Source of the DNA: an uncultured Blautia sp.
GTDB lineage: Bacteria; Bacillota; Clostridia; Lachnospirales; Lachnospiraceae
Reading direction: 5' to 3'
DNA length: 64,000 bases
Assembly (NCBI GenBank): GCA_900547685.1
Contig: URHS01000002.1
Coordinates: 25,694-89,693 of the forward strand
Both the position numbers and the translations under genes were made by a program. The notes below the pieces were generated by a model that saw only the letters and a list, made by a program, of their open reading frames with translations, was not told the origin of the DNA and did no database searches. Shown piece by piece: positions 1 through 8,989 of the stretch; position 1 is the first letter of the stretch; every line of letters starts with the position of its first letter.

Positions 1-1
1 C

Positions 2-220
2 GCAATCGGACATTTAGAGTCTATTCGCCGTATGGTAGAGGATGGCAGAGATTGCAGTGAAGTTCTGATACAGCTTTCAGCAGTGAAATCAGCTATTAAT
101 AATACAGGGAAGGTTATTTTGCAGGATCACATTGAACACTGTATTGTGGACGCGATTGAAAGCGGTGATCATGAGGCTTTAGATGAGTTAAATAAGGCTA
201 TTGACCGTTTTATGAAATAA
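2..220 (+). CDS. csoR: CsoR/FrmR-family metal-sensing repressor (5' truncated)
   Basis: The reading frame is open from the first bases of the window, so the 5' end is missing and no start is visible. The visible 73 residues match the DUF156 (CsoR/RcnR/FrmR) all-helical DNA-binding fold, with HLESIRRMVED, a Cys in GRDCSEVL and DHIEHC further on. In CsoR proteins a Cys-His-Cys set binds Cu(I), and the corresponding three residues are present, so a copper sensor is the best guess. Persulfide or formaldehyde sensors of the same fold cannot be excluded without the N-terminus. It ends 20 bases before the Mrp-type ATPase gene, so the two are probably co-transcribed. Family assignment is firm; the ligand is inferred. 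Confidence 0.8.
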   Translation, partial: AIGHLESIRRMVEDGRDCSEVLIQLSAVKSAINNTGKVILQDHIEHCIVDAIESGDHEALDELNKAIDRFMK

Positions 221-240
221 AGGAAGAAAGGAAAAGAACA

Positions 241-1083
241 ATGAGCGAAGAAAAGAGACAGTGCGACAGCAAAAGCTGCACAAAGGAAGATTGTGCCGGT
301 TGCAGTCATGCAAAGGGAGCAGGAGTTCCAAAAGAAAATTTAAATGCATATTCAAAAATTAAGAAAGTAATTGGTGTTGTCAGTGGAAAAGGTGGCGTAG
401 GAAAATCTCTGGTTACAGCATCTCTGGCAAATGAAATGGCATTTCAGGGATATCGTGTAGGTATCATGGATGCAGATATTACAGGACCTTCCATTCCGAG
501 AATGTATGGATTAAAGGGTTCAGCAGTGGCAAATGACAAGGGAATTTACCCAATGGAAACAGGAAATGACGTGAAAGTTATGTCTGTCAATCTTCTGCTT
601 CCTCAGGAAGATGCGCCGGTTATCTGGAGAGGACCGATTCTGGCAAATATGGTAAAACAGTTCTGGACTGACGTTGTATGGGGAGAACTGGATTATCTTT
701 TCGTAGATATGCCTCCGGGAACAGGTGATGTACCTCTTACTGTATTTCAGTCCCTTCCGATTGATGGAATCGTAATTGTATCTTCTCCTCAGGATCTGGT
801 ACAGATGATTGTAAAGAAAGCTTACAATATGGCTAAAATGATGAATGTGCCGGTATTCGGATTAGTGGAAAACTACAGTTATGTAAAATGTCCGGATTGC
901 GGAAAAGAAATACATATCTTTGGAGAAAGTAAAGTAGAAGCAGCAGCAGAGGAAGTTAATGTTCCGGTTATCGGAAAGATGCCTCTGGATGCAGACATTG
1001 CGGCAGCCGTAGATGCAGGACAGTTTGCCGCTGTAGTCAATACTTATTTATCCGGAGCAGGGAAATATCTGCCTGAAGTTTAA
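241..1083 (+). CDS. mrp: Mrp/NBP35-type Fe-S cluster carrier P-loop ATPase
   Basis: This 280-residue protein belongs to the Mrp/ApbC/NBP35 family of cytosolic ATPases that bind and deliver 4Fe-4S clusters to apo-proteins. Residues 49-56 (GKGGVGKS) form the deviant Walker A motif. FVDMPPGTGD near residue 155 is the family signature, and the CPDC motif with Cys217 and Cys220 is the bridging cluster site of the dimer. A second Cys group sits at the N-terminus (Cys8, 13, 18, 21), resembling the N-terminal ferredoxin-like segment of NBP35 and absent from short Mrp proteins. The start at 241 follows a purine-rich site (AGGAAGAAAGG). It lies directly behind the metal-sensor gene and ends at a strong terminator. 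Confidence 0.92.
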   Translation: MSEEKRQCDSKSCTKEDCAGCSHAKGAGVPKENLNAYSKIKKVIGVVSGKGGVGKSLVTASLANEMAFQGYRVGIMDADITGPSIPRMYGLKGSAVANDKGIYPMETGNDVKVMSVNLLLPQEDAPVIWRGPILANMVKQFWTDVVWGELDYLFVDMPPGTGDVPLTVFQSLPIDGIVIVSSPQDLVQMIVKKAYNMAKMMNVPVFGLVENYSYVKCPDCGKEIHIFGESKVEAAAEEVNVPVIGKMPLDADIAAAVDAGQFAAVVNTYLSGAGKYLPEV

Positions 1084-1133
1084 AAGAACAGGTATATATA
1101 TAGAAAAAACAACAAATTTTTGAGAGAAAAATG

Positions 1134-1165
1134 GTCGGTCTTTCCACGGAAGGGCCGACTTTTTT
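1134..1165 (+). terminator. Rho-independent terminator after mrp
   Basis: A 12-bp stem (1134-1145 with 1148-1159, two G-U pairs) with a very short loop is followed by six T. It closes the csoR-mrp unit. Confidence 0.85.
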
Positions 1166-1296
1166 AATTTCCGGAAAAATTATTGTAAAAAATATATAAA
1201 ATATAACAATTTAGAACTGTAAAAAATATAAATAAGTAACCAAAAAATGGAAATAACTGGTACTACCAGATAAAGATTAAAAACAAACCAGTTTTG

Positions 1297-1325
1297 TTGA
1301 CAAAGGAAGTTTTTAGTGCAATAAT
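1297..1325 (+). promoter_or_regulatory. Sigma-A promoter of the HPr-like gene
   Basis: A consensus -35 TTGACA at 1297-1302 and -10 AATAAT at 1320-1325 are separated by 17 bp. The start codon lies 28 bp downstream. Confidence 0.75.
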
Positions 1326-1353
1326 ACCTAAGCAAAGAAAGGGATGAATATTT

Positions 1354-1581
1354 ATGGTAGAGCGCCAAATTAAGCTTACTGCAAGTGAAGATGTAAAAGA
1401 ATTCGTCAATCAGGCAAGTAAATGTGATTTCGATATTGATGTTTTTTACAACAGAGTAGTAATTGACGCAAAATCAATATTGGGAGTTTTAAGTATGGAT
1501 TTGACCAGAGTATTAACGGTGAGATGTAATGGTCAGGATGAGAGATTTGACGAGTTTTTAAATAAATTTGCAGTAGCATAG
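1354..1581 (+). CDS. HPr-like protein lacking the active-site histidine
   Basis: This 75-residue protein has the length and C-terminal half of HPr, the PTS phosphocarrier. DAKSILGVLSM (about 38-48) corresponds to the regulatory-serine region of HPr (SIMGVMSL), so Ser41 would be the HPr-kinase site. The usual N-terminal GxHARPA loop with the phosphorylated His15 is replaced by a stretch around ASEDVKEFVNQASK that contains no histidine. It therefore should not carry phosphate from PEP. By analogy with Bacillus Crh it could act only through Ser phosphorylation in catabolite control, which is inference. It has its own promoter and terminator. The start at 1354 has only a distant purine-rich site (AAAGAAAGGG). 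Confidence 0.75.
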   Translation: MVERQIKLTASEDVKEFVNQASKCDFDIDVFYNRVVIDAKSILGVLSMDLTRVLTVRCNGQDERFDEFLNKFAVA

Positions 1582-1590
1582 GAAACAGGA

Positions 1591-1619
1591 AGCTGTCGCA
1601 GGAGTTGCGGCAGCTTTTT
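1591..1619 (+). terminator. Terminator after the HPr-like gene
   Basis: A 10-bp stem (1591-1600 with 1606-1615, one G-U) with a 5-nt loop runs into five T. Its T tract overlaps the proposed -35 of the next gene. Confidence 0.85.
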
Positions 1620-1646
1620 GCATATCAAAAAGAAGTATGATAAGAT
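1618..1646 (+). promoter_or_regulatory. Possible promoter of the helicase gene, giving a leaderless mRNA
   Basis: TTGCAT (1618-1623) and TAAGAT (1641-1646) are 17 bp apart. A start 6-8 bases after the -10 would fall on or next to the ATG at 1653, which lacks a well-spaced Shine-Dalgarno sequence. Confidence 0.5.
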
Positions 1647-1652
1647 AGAGGC

Positions 1653-4019
1653 ATGGAAAAGGAAAGAATAAAAATTTCTGTCCGAAATTTGGTAGAATTT
1701 ATTTTAAGAAGTGGAAATTTGGATAATCGAAGAACAAGTGCAGCAGACCGGGAGGCAATGCAGAAAGGAAGTAAAATTCACAGAAAAATCCAAAAGCAGA
1801 TGCAAGCTTCTTATAAAGCGGAAGTTCCCTTAAAATGGGAAGAAGAATATCCGGATTTTATCATTGAGATAGAGGGCAGAGCAGACGGGATTATAGATGA
1901 CCGGGAACAGTGTGTTATTGATGAAATTAAAGGTGTATATAGAGATTTATATTTTTTGGAGGAGCCTGTGCCGGTTCATAAAGCACAGGCTATGTGTTAT
2001 GCCTATTTTTATGCCAGCCAGAAAAAAAATTTGAAAATTGAGGTACAAATGACATATTGTCATCTGGAAACAGAGGAAATTAAAAAGTTTCGGGAGGAAT
2101 TTTCTTTTTCTTATTTGAAAAAGTGGTTTGAGGACTTGCTCAGTGAATATTATAAATGGGCAAATTTTCAATATCACAGGAGAATAGAAAGACGCAAATC
2201 CATGGAAAGTCTGGAATTTCCATATCCATATAGAAAAGGGCAAAAAGAGCTGGTATCAGGCGTATACTATACCATGCGTACGGAAAAGCAGTTGTTTATT
2301 CAGGCTCCTACCGGTATCGGAAAGACTATGGCGGCTATATTTCCGGCAGTTCGTGCAGTAGGAGAAGGATATGGAGATAAAATTTTTTATCTTACAGCAA
2401 AAACTATTACAAGAACAGTTGCAGAGGAAGCTTTTTATATTTTAAAAGCAAAGGGACTGTCTTATAAAACCATTAGTATTACGGCGAAAGAGAAGTTGTG
2501 TCTATGTGAAGAAACAGACTGTAATCCTGAAAAATGCCCTTATGCAGAGGGTCATTTTGACAGAGTGAATGCAGCAGTATTTGAGATTTTAAATGAAAAG
2601 GATACCTATTTACGGAGTGATTTACTGGAGCAGGCGGAGAAACACAGAGTATGTCCTTATGAAATGTGTCTTGATATTTCCTCTTGGGTAGATGCCATTA
2701 TTTGTGATTATAATTATGTATTTGATCCTAACGTACATTTAAGGCGCTTTTTCGGTGATGGAGTAAAAGGGGATTATCTGTTTTTAATTGATGAGGCACA
2801 CAATCTGGTGGAGCGAGGACGAAAGATGTACAGTGCTGTTTTATGTAAAGATGATTTTTTAGAAACAGCTAAAATTGTGAAAGAACACAGTACAAAGTTA
2901 TATAAGATTTTAAAGAAATGTAATCGTCTGATGCTGGAGTATAAACGAGAATGCGATGAATGTACTGTAATGGAGAATATTGCAGGACTCTCTTTGCAGC
3001 TTATGAATTTATTGGGCGAGATGGAGAACTTTTTAGAAAAGGAACATGAGGAAAAGGTGCAGAAGGCAGTGTTGGAGTTTTCTTTTTCCGTTCGGCATTT
3101 TCTGAATATGTATGACATTGCAGATGAAAATTATGTGATTTACAGCCACTATGACGAAGAACAGCGATTTCTCATTACTCTTTTTTGTGTGAACCCGAAG
3201 AGAAATCTTCAGGAGTGTTTAAATAAAGGAAAAGGAACGGTATTTTTCTCAGGAACGTTTTTGCCTTTGCCTTATTATCGTTCTTTGTTTAGTGAAAGAC
3301 GAGATGATTATGCAATTTGTGCCAGTTCACCATTTCTGCGGGAAAACTTAAAGCTTTTAGTTGCCTGTGATGTAAGCAGTAAATATACAAGACGAGGAGT
3401 TTCGGAATATGAGAAAATGGCAGAGTATATTTACGAAATGGCAGAAGGAAAACAGGGGAATTATATGGTGTTCTTTCCTTCTTATCGCATGCTGGAGGAT
3501 ATTTATGAAATTTTTCGGAATAAGACGAAAGAAAGACAATTTGAAGTATCCTGTATGTTGCAGAGCAGCAATATGACAGAAAAAGAGAGGGAAGAATTTC
3601 TGGAGGCTTTTCAGGATAATACTACAGGAACACTGATTGGTTTTTGTGTTATGGGCGGAATTTTTTCGGAAGGGATTGATTTGACCGGAGAACGTTTGAT
3701 CGGTGCGGTAATTGTGGGAACGGGGCTTCCTCAAGTAGGGTGCGAGAGAGAAATTTTAAAAAATTATTATGATGAAAAAGAACAAAACGGCTTTGCCTAC
3801 GCATACAGATACCCCGGAATGAATAAGGTACTGCAGGCAGCAGGCAGAGTTATTCGTACAAAAGAAGACAGAGGTGTGGTGCTCCTTTTAGATGAACGTT
3901 TCCTGCAAAGAGAATATTTAGAGTTGTTTCCACAGGAATGGCAGGGATATGAAAGGTGTACCATCCGAAATGCAGGGCAGAAAATCAGAGACTTTTGGAA
4001 TGAAACATCTAAACGATAA
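1653..4019 (+). CDS. PD-(D/E)XK nuclease fused to XPD/DinG-type Fe-S helicase
   Basis: This 788-residue superfamily 2 DNA helicase carries a nuclease-like N-terminal domain. Residues 35-120 show a Cas4/RecB-type pattern: His43, Asp78 (GRADG), Glu91-x-Lys93 (DEIKG) and a QAMCYAY motif near 112. The helicase half has Walker A APTGIGKT (218-225), two Cys groups for a 4Fe-4S cluster (Cys283/285/290/295 and 334/339) and DEAH at 380-383. A motif VI-like QAAGRVIRT lies near the C-terminus. XPD/DinG enzymes unwind 5'-3' and act on D-loops, R-loops or damaged DNA; the nuclease half suggests coupled processing. Its stop overlaps the convergent LysR gene by 11 bp. Catalytic activity of the nuclease part is inferred. 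Confidence 0.88.
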   Translation: MEKERIKISVRNLVEFILRSGNLDNRRTSAADREAMQKGSKIHRKIQKQMQASYKAEVPLKWEEEYPDFIIEIEGRADGIIDDREQCVIDEIKGVYRDLYFLEEPVPVHKAQAMCYAYFYASQKKNLKIEVQMTYCHLETEEIKKFREEFSFSYLKKWFEDLLSEYYKWANFQYHRRIERRKSMESLEFPYPYRKGQKELVSGVYYTMRTEKQLFIQAPTGIGKTMAAIFPAVRAVGEGYGDKIFYLTAKTITRTVAEEAFYILKAKGLSYKTISITAKEKLCLCEETDCNPEKCPYAEGHFDRVNAAVFEILNEKDTYLRSDLLEQAEKHRVCPYEMCLDISSWVDAIICDYNYVFDPNVHLRRFFGDGVKGDYLFLIDEAHNLVERGRKMYSAVLCKDDFLETAKIVKEHSTKLYKILKKCNRLMLEYKRECDECTVMENIAGLSLQLMNLLGEMENFLEKEHEEKVQKAVLEFSFSVRHFLNMYDIADENYVIYSHYDEEQRFLITLFCVNPKRNLQECLNKGKGTVFFSGTFLPLPYYRSLFSERRDDYAICASSPFLRENLKLLVACDVSSKYTRRGVSEYEKMAEYIYEMAEGKQGNYMVFFPSYRMLEDIYEIFRNKTKERQFEVSCMLQSSNMTEKEREEFLEAFQDNTTGTLIGFCVMGGIFSEGIDLTGERLIGAVIVGTGLPQVGCEREILKNYYDEKEQNGFAYAYRYPGMNKVLQAAGRVIRTKEDRGVVLLLDERFLQREYLELFPQEWQGYERCTIRNAGQKIRDFWNETSKR

Positions 4020-4902
4020 GATTATCACAATGCAGATAATCCAGAAACTTTTTTGCGGCAGGAGAAGATAAAAATTTTGGATTATAGGCAAGAACAAGCT
4101 GGCGTTTCGGGAGGGTTTCTTTTAATTTCAATGGATAGAAATCTTTTTTATGAGATTTTAGGACGTAATCAGGAACAACAGTAATTCCCAGCCCGATACG
4201 GGCAAAATCAAGAAGCAGGTCATTACTGGAAAGATCTGCTTCCGGTGTTAGAGATACGCCGTTTTTAATAAAAAACTGATGGAGAAATTCACTGGTGGTA
4301 CTGGTTTTATCAAGCATCAGTATGGGATATTGAGCAAGTTGTTTTAGAGAAATAATCTGTTCCTGAAGATTAAAAAATTTTTTGCCCGCTACAAAAACAT
4401 CTTGAAATTCTTGTATGGTACAGCACATATCTTTATTGGTAAGATGTGGGTTTGGTGCGTTGGTAACAATAAAATCTACCTTATTATTATGTAGTAAAGA
4501 AACACATCCTCCGGAAGTGGAGTTGGTGACTTTAATAGGGATATTAGGAAATTCTTTGTGAAAACGTTTAAAATAAGGAATGAGAAAATAGCGGCAGATG
4601 GTATCCGAAGCCCCCATGCGCAAAGGCGCTTCTGCGGGTTGTGCGTGAGAAATCTGTCGTTCTGCATTGTAGAGAAGATTAACAGCAGGCTCTACATAGC
4701 GAAGTAAAGCTTCTCCTTCCGGTGTCAAAGTGACTTTTTTTGTGTTTCTTAAAAATAAAGGATGACCTAACTTACTTTCTAAAGATTTTACAGCCTGACT
4801 TACCGCAGACTGAGAAATATAGAGCTGACGGGATGCTTCTGAGAAATTTAATGTAGTGGCAACATAATAAAAAACTTTGTATAATTCAAAACTAATATCC
4901 AT
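4009..4902 (-). CDS. LysR-family transcriptional regulator
   Basis: This 297-residue regulator has a typical LysR N-terminus: a winged helix-turn-helix over residues 1-60 with FSEASRQLYISQSAVSQ and a linker helix. A periplasmic-binding-protein-like effector domain follows (RMGASDT near residue 95 onward). Its effector cannot be read from sequence. It is transcribed divergently from purL, and the 296-bp gap contains direct repeats and a palindrome suited to a LysR tetramer. LysR proteins often regulate themselves and the divergent neighbour, but control of purL is only a suggestion. Its 3' end overlaps the helicase gene tail to tail. Confidence 0.9.
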   Translation of the reverse strand: MDISFELYKVFYYVATTLNFSEASRQLYISQSAVSQAVKSLESKLGHPLFLRNTKKVTLTPEGEALLRYVEPAVNLLYNAERQISHAQPAEAPLRMGASDTICRYFLIPYFKRFHKEFPNIPIKVTNSTSGGCVSLLHNNKVDFIVTNAPNPHLTNKDMCCTIQEFQDVFVAGKKFFNLQEQIISLKQLAQYPILMLDKTSTTSEFLHQFFIKNGVSLTPEADLSSNDLLLDFARIGLGITVVPDYVLKSHKKDFYPLKLKETLPKRQLVLAYNPKFLSSPAAKKFLDYLHCDNLIV

Positions 4903-5074
4903 ATTTTTCCTTTCTATTGCTTTCCTTTATATAGGTGCTCAGCCATTTCATAGCAAATTGCTCCATTTTTTTATGGTAGGTAAATATTATAGGCGTGAAA
5001 TAAATTGAAAGGCCTACATTTAATAATTCTTTAAAACACAGTATATAGAACGCTTATTTGTATGTCAATAAGTA

Positions 5075-5116
5075 TTACTAATAAATAATATAAGTTATAT
5101 TAATTTTACTAATAAA
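5075..5116. promoter_or_regulatory. Repeat/palindrome cluster between lysR and purL (candidate operator)
   Basis: The 11-mer TTACTAATAAA occurs at 5075-5085 and again at 5106-5116, 31 bp apart (about three helical turns). Between them is a perfect 17-bp palindrome, TAATATAA-G-TTATATTA (5086-5102). The symmetry and phasing fit a dimeric or tetrameric regulator such as the adjacent LysR protein. The rest of the 4903-5198 gap is AT-rich without a clear purine-riboswitch core. Confidence 0.5.
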
Positions 5117-5198
5117 GTGAAATGTGATAAGCTAAGAACAGAAGTGGCACAAGAAAACTATACAAAAGCCATTGCCTTACAGGCAGAAAGGAGCCCAC

Positions 5199-8100
5199 AT
5201 GAGCAGTGTAAAACGCGTCTATGTTGAGAAAAAACAGGACTTTGCAGTTCAGGCAAAGGAATTGAGAAGTGAAATTGAAGGATATTTAGGTATTAAAGAT
5301 GTAACAGGCGTGCGTGTGCTAATTCGCTATGATGTAGAGAATATTTCTGATGAGGTATTTGAAAAAGCATGTACCTGTGTATTTTCAGAACCTCCTGTAG
5401 ATGATTTATTTAGAGAAACTTTTGAAATGGCAGAAGGTGCAAAGGCATTTTCTGTAGAATATCTTCCGGGACAGTTTGACCAGAGAGCTGACTCCGCAGT
5501 ACAGTGTGTACAGTTCTTAAAAGAAGATGAAAATCCGATTATCCGTTCTGCAACTACTTATGTAATCGAAGGTAATATTTCTGATGAAGAATTAGAGGCA
5601 ATCAAAAATCATTGTATTAACCCGGTAGATTCCAGAGAAGCAGAGGCTGCAAAACCAGAAACGCTGGTGACAAAATTTGAAGAACCGGAAGATGTTAAGA
5701 TTTTTGATGGTTTTATGGAAATGGAAGAAACCGCATTACAGGAATTATATAATTCCTTAAATCTTGCTATGACATTTAAGGATTTCCTTCATATTCAGAA
5801 TTATTATAAAAATGAAGAAAAACGCAATCCTTCTATGACAGAAATTCGTGTATTAGATACTTACTGGTCTGATCATTGCCGTCATACAACATTCTCCACA
5901 GAATTAAAGAATGTTACATTTGGTGAAGGTGATTACAAAGAGCCAATTGAAAAAACTTATGAAAAATATCTGGAAGACCGTCAGGTGCTTTATAAAGACA
6001 GAGATGACAAATTCGTATGCTTGATGGATTTAGCTTTAATGGCAATGAAAAAGCTGAAATCAGAAGGCAAACTGCAGGATCAGGAGGAGTCTGATGAAAT
6101 TAACGCATGCTCCATTGTTGTTCCTGTAGATGTAGACGGAAAAGAAGAAGAATGGTTAATCAACTTTAAAAATGAAACACATAACCATCCTACAGAAATC
6201 GAGCCTTTCGGTGGTGCGGCAACCTGCCTTGGCGGTGCAATCCGTGACCCACTTTCAGGACGTACTTATGTATATCAGGCTATGCGTGTGACAGGTGCAG
6301 CCGATCCTACTGTTTCTGTAAAAGAAACCATGAAAGGTAAACTTCCTCAGAAAAAACTGGTTCGCGGCGCTGCTCACGGATATTCTTCTTATGGTAACCA
6401 GATTGGTCTTGCAACAGGTTATGTAAAAGAGATTTATCATCCGGACTATGTTGCAAAACGTATGGAAATCGGTGCTGTTTTAGGTGCTGCTCCAAGACGT
6501 GGTGTTATTCGTGAAAATTCTGATCCGGGAGATATCATCATCTTATTAGGCGGACGTACAGGACGTGACGGTTGCGGTGGTGCTACAGGTTCTTCTAAAG
6601 TACATACAGAAGAATCTATTGAAACTTGCGGTGCAGAAGTACAGAAAGGTAATGCGCCTACAGAAAGAAAAATTCAGAGATTGTTCAGAAGAGAAGAAGT
6701 CAGCAAAATTATTAAAAAATGTAATGACTTTGGTGCAGGTGGGGTTTCCGTTGCAATCGGTGAACTGGCAGCAGGACTGAAAATTGATTTAGATAAAGTT
6801 CCAAAGAAATATGCAGGACTTGATGGCACAGAAATTGCTATTTCTGAGTCACAGGAGAGAATGGCAGTTGTTATTGATCCAAAAGATGTAGACAAATTCC
6901 TCGGATTTGCAAAAGAGGAAAACTTAGAAGCAATTGCTGTTGCAACAGTAACGGAAGAACCAAGACTGGTAATGAACTGGAGAGGCAAAACCATTGTAGA
7001 CTTATCCAGAGCATTCCTTGATACAAACGGCGCTCATCAGGAAACAGATGTATTTGTAGAAATTCCGAGTAAAGAGGAGAACGCTTTAACAAAGACAAAA
7101 GAAGTGAAGGACATAAAAGAAGCATGGCTTTCCACTTTATCTGACTTAAATACCTGTTCTCAGAAGGGACTTGTGGAAATGTTTGACGGTTCTATCGGAG
7201 CCGGCAGTGTATTTATGCCTTATGGCGGTAAATATCAGCTTACAGAAACACAGACTATGGTAGCAAAAGTTCCTGTATTAAACGGTAAAACAGAAACTGT
7301 AACTATGATGAGTTATGGATTTGATCCTTATGTATCAAGCTGGAGTCCATATCACGGAGCTGTTTATGCAGTGACGGAATCCGTTGCAAGAATCGTGGCA
7401 GCAGGTGGTGATTACAGCAAAATCCGCTTTACTTTCCAGGAATACTTCAGAAGAATGACAGAAGATCCACATCGTTGGAGCCAGCCATTTGCAGCACTTT
7501 TAGGTGCTTATGCAGCACAGCTTGGATTTGGACTGCCATCTATCGGTGGAAAAGACTCCATGTCAGGAAGCTTTAATGAAATTGATGTACCTCCTACCTT
7601 AGTATCTTTTGCAGTAGATGTGGCAAAACAGAAGGATGTTATCACACCGGAACTGAAAAGTGCCGGAAATAAATTAGTATGGCTTCGTGCTCCAAGAGCT
7701 TCTTATGATTTACCGGATTTTGAAGCTTTAAAAGAACAGTATGACAATCTTCATGAAGATATTCAGGCAGGCAGAGTTGTTTCTGCTTATGCTTTGGATC
7801 GTCAGGGTATTGCAGCAGCCGTATCAAAGATGGCATTCGGTAACCAGATGGGTGTAAAACTTTGCGATACTGTAGAGGAAGCTGCTGTCTTCGGAGCAGG
7901 ATTTGGCGATATTATCTGTGAAGTTGCACATGATAAAGTAAATGAGCTGAAAATGAATTGTGTTGTAATCGGTGAAGTAACTGATAAAGCAGCATTTGAA
8001 TACAAAGATATGACAATTACTATGGCAGAAGCACTGGAAACATGGAAAGCGCCATTGGAAAATGTATTTAAAACACGTTCCGGTTCTGAAACAGATGATG

Positions 8101-8966
8101 CAACAAAGAATATGGACAAAGGTTTATATGATACAAAAGAAGTTCATATCTGTTCTCATAAAATTGCACAGCCGACTGTATTTATCCCTGTATTCCCGGG
8201 AACAAACTGTGAATATGACAGTACAAAGGCATTTGAACGTGCAGGTGCAAAAGTTATTACAAAAGTATTCAAAAATTTGGATGCGGCAGATATCCGTGAT
8301 TCTGTAGAGGCTTTTGAAAAAGCAATTGATCAGTCCCAGATGATTATGTTCCCAGGCGGATTTTCTGCTGGTGACGAACCGGATGGTTCTGCAAAATTCT
8401 TTGCAACTGCATTTAGAAATGAAAAAATGAAAGAAGCTGTTATGCGTCTGTTAAATGAAAGAGATGGTTTGGCTCTTGGTATCTGTAATGGTTTCCAGGC
8501 TCTTATTAAACTTGGTTTAGTGCCTTATGGAGAAATTGTAGGACAAACAGAAAATTCACCAACTCTTACCTTCAATACAATTGGACGTCATATTTCTAAG
8601 ATTGTATATACAAAGGTTGTAACAAATAAATCTCCATGGCTGTTAAATGCAGAGCTGGGAAAGGTTTATGCAAATCCGGCATCTCATGGAGAAGGTCGTT
8701 TTGTGGCAAATGATGAATGGCTGCAGAAACTGTTTGCAAATGGTCAGGTAGCAACACAGTATTGTGATATCCACGGAAATGTTACTATGGATGAAGAATG
8801 GAATGTAAATGGTTCCTATTGTGCAATCGAAGGTATTACAAGTCCTGACGGACGTGTACTTGGTAAGATGGCACATTCTGAAAGACGTGGTGATGGTGTT
8901 GCCATGAATATTTATGGTGAACAGGATATCAAGATTTTTGAATCCGGTGTGGAATATTTCAAATAA
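5199..8966 (+). CDS. purL: Phosphoribosylformylglycinamidine synthase, full-length PurL
   Basis: This 1255-residue enzyme makes FGAM from FGAR, glutamine and ATP, the fourth step of purine synthesis. The length and C-terminal glutaminase domain mark the single-chain type rather than the PurS-PurQ-small PurL complex. The synthetase half shows LDTYWSDHCRHTTF, FKNETHNHPTEIEPFGGAATC and DFGAGGVSVAIGEL. The amidotransferase half starts near residue 1005 (FPGTNCEYDS) and has nucleophile Cys1096 in LGICNGFQ and His/Glu in the terminal HSERRGDG segment. The start at 5199 is chosen over an upstream in-frame ATG at 5172 because AAAGGAG lies 5-11 bases before it. It is monocistronic, with a terminator behind it. 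Confidence 0.96.
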   Translation: MSSVKRVYVEKKQDFAVQAKELRSEIEGYLGIKDVTGVRVLIRYDVENISDEVFEKACTCVFSEPPVDDLFRETFEMAEGAKAFSVEYLPGQFDQRADSAVQCVQFLKEDENPIIRSATTYVIEGNISDEELEAIKNHCINPVDSREAEAAKPETLVTKFEEPEDVKIFDGFMEMEETALQELYNSLNLAMTFKDFLHIQNYYKNEEKRNPSMTEIRVLDTYWSDHCRHTTFSTELKNVTFGEGDYKEPIEKTYEKYLEDRQVLYKDRDDKFVCLMDLALMAMKKLKSEGKLQDQEESDEINACSIVVPVDVDGKEEEWLINFKNETHNHPTEIEPFGGAATCLGGAIRDPLSGRTYVYQAMRVTGAADPTVSVKETMKGKLPQKKLVRGAAHGYSSYGNQIGLATGYVKEIYHPDYVAKRMEIGAVLGAAPRRGVIRENSDPGDIIILLGGRTGRDGCGGATGSSKVHTEESIETCGAEVQKGNAPTERKIQRLFRREEVSKIIKKCNDFGAGGVSVAIGELAAGLKIDLDKVPKKYAGLDGTEIAISESQERMAVVIDPKDVDKFLGFAKEENLEAIAVATVTEEPRLVMNWRGKTIVDLSRAFLDTNGAHQETDVFVEIPSKEENALTKTKEVKDIKEAWLSTLSDLNTCSQKGLVEMFDGSIGAGSVFMPYGGKYQLTETQTMVAKVPVLNGKTETVTMMSYGFDPYVSSWSPYHGAVYAVTESVARIVAAGGDYSKIRFTFQEYFRRMTEDPHRWSQPFAALLGAYAAQLGFGLPSIGGKDSMSGSFNEIDVPPTLVSFAVDVAKQKDVITPELKSAGNKLVWLRAPRASYDLPDFEALKEQYDNLHEDIQAGRVVSAYALDRQGIAAAVSKMAFGNQMGVKLCDTVEEAAVFGAGFGDIICEVAHDKVNELKMNCVVIGEVTDKAAFEYKDMTITMAEALETWKAPLENVFKTRSGSETDDATKNMDKGLYDTKEVHICSHKIAQPTVFIPVFPGTNCEYDSTKAFERAGAKVITKVFKNLDAADIRDSVEAFEKAIDQSQMIMFPGGFSAGDEPDGSAKFFATAFRNEKMKEAVMRLLNERDGLALGICNGFQALIKLGLVPYGEIVGQTENSPTLTFNTIGRHISKIVYTKVVTNKSPWLLNAELGKVYANPASHGEGRFVANDEWLQKLFANGQVATQYCDIHGNVTMDEEWNVNGSYCAIEGITSPDGRVLGKMAHSERRGDGVAMNIYGEQDIKIFESGVEYFK

Positions 8967-8989
8967 ATGAAATAAGAAAATAATTTAGA

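Noticed and set aside
4903..5198. Purine or other riboswitch in the purL leader
   Set aside because: I found no purine-riboswitch core or conserved loop sequence. The region is AT-rich with repeats better explained as protein-binding sites.
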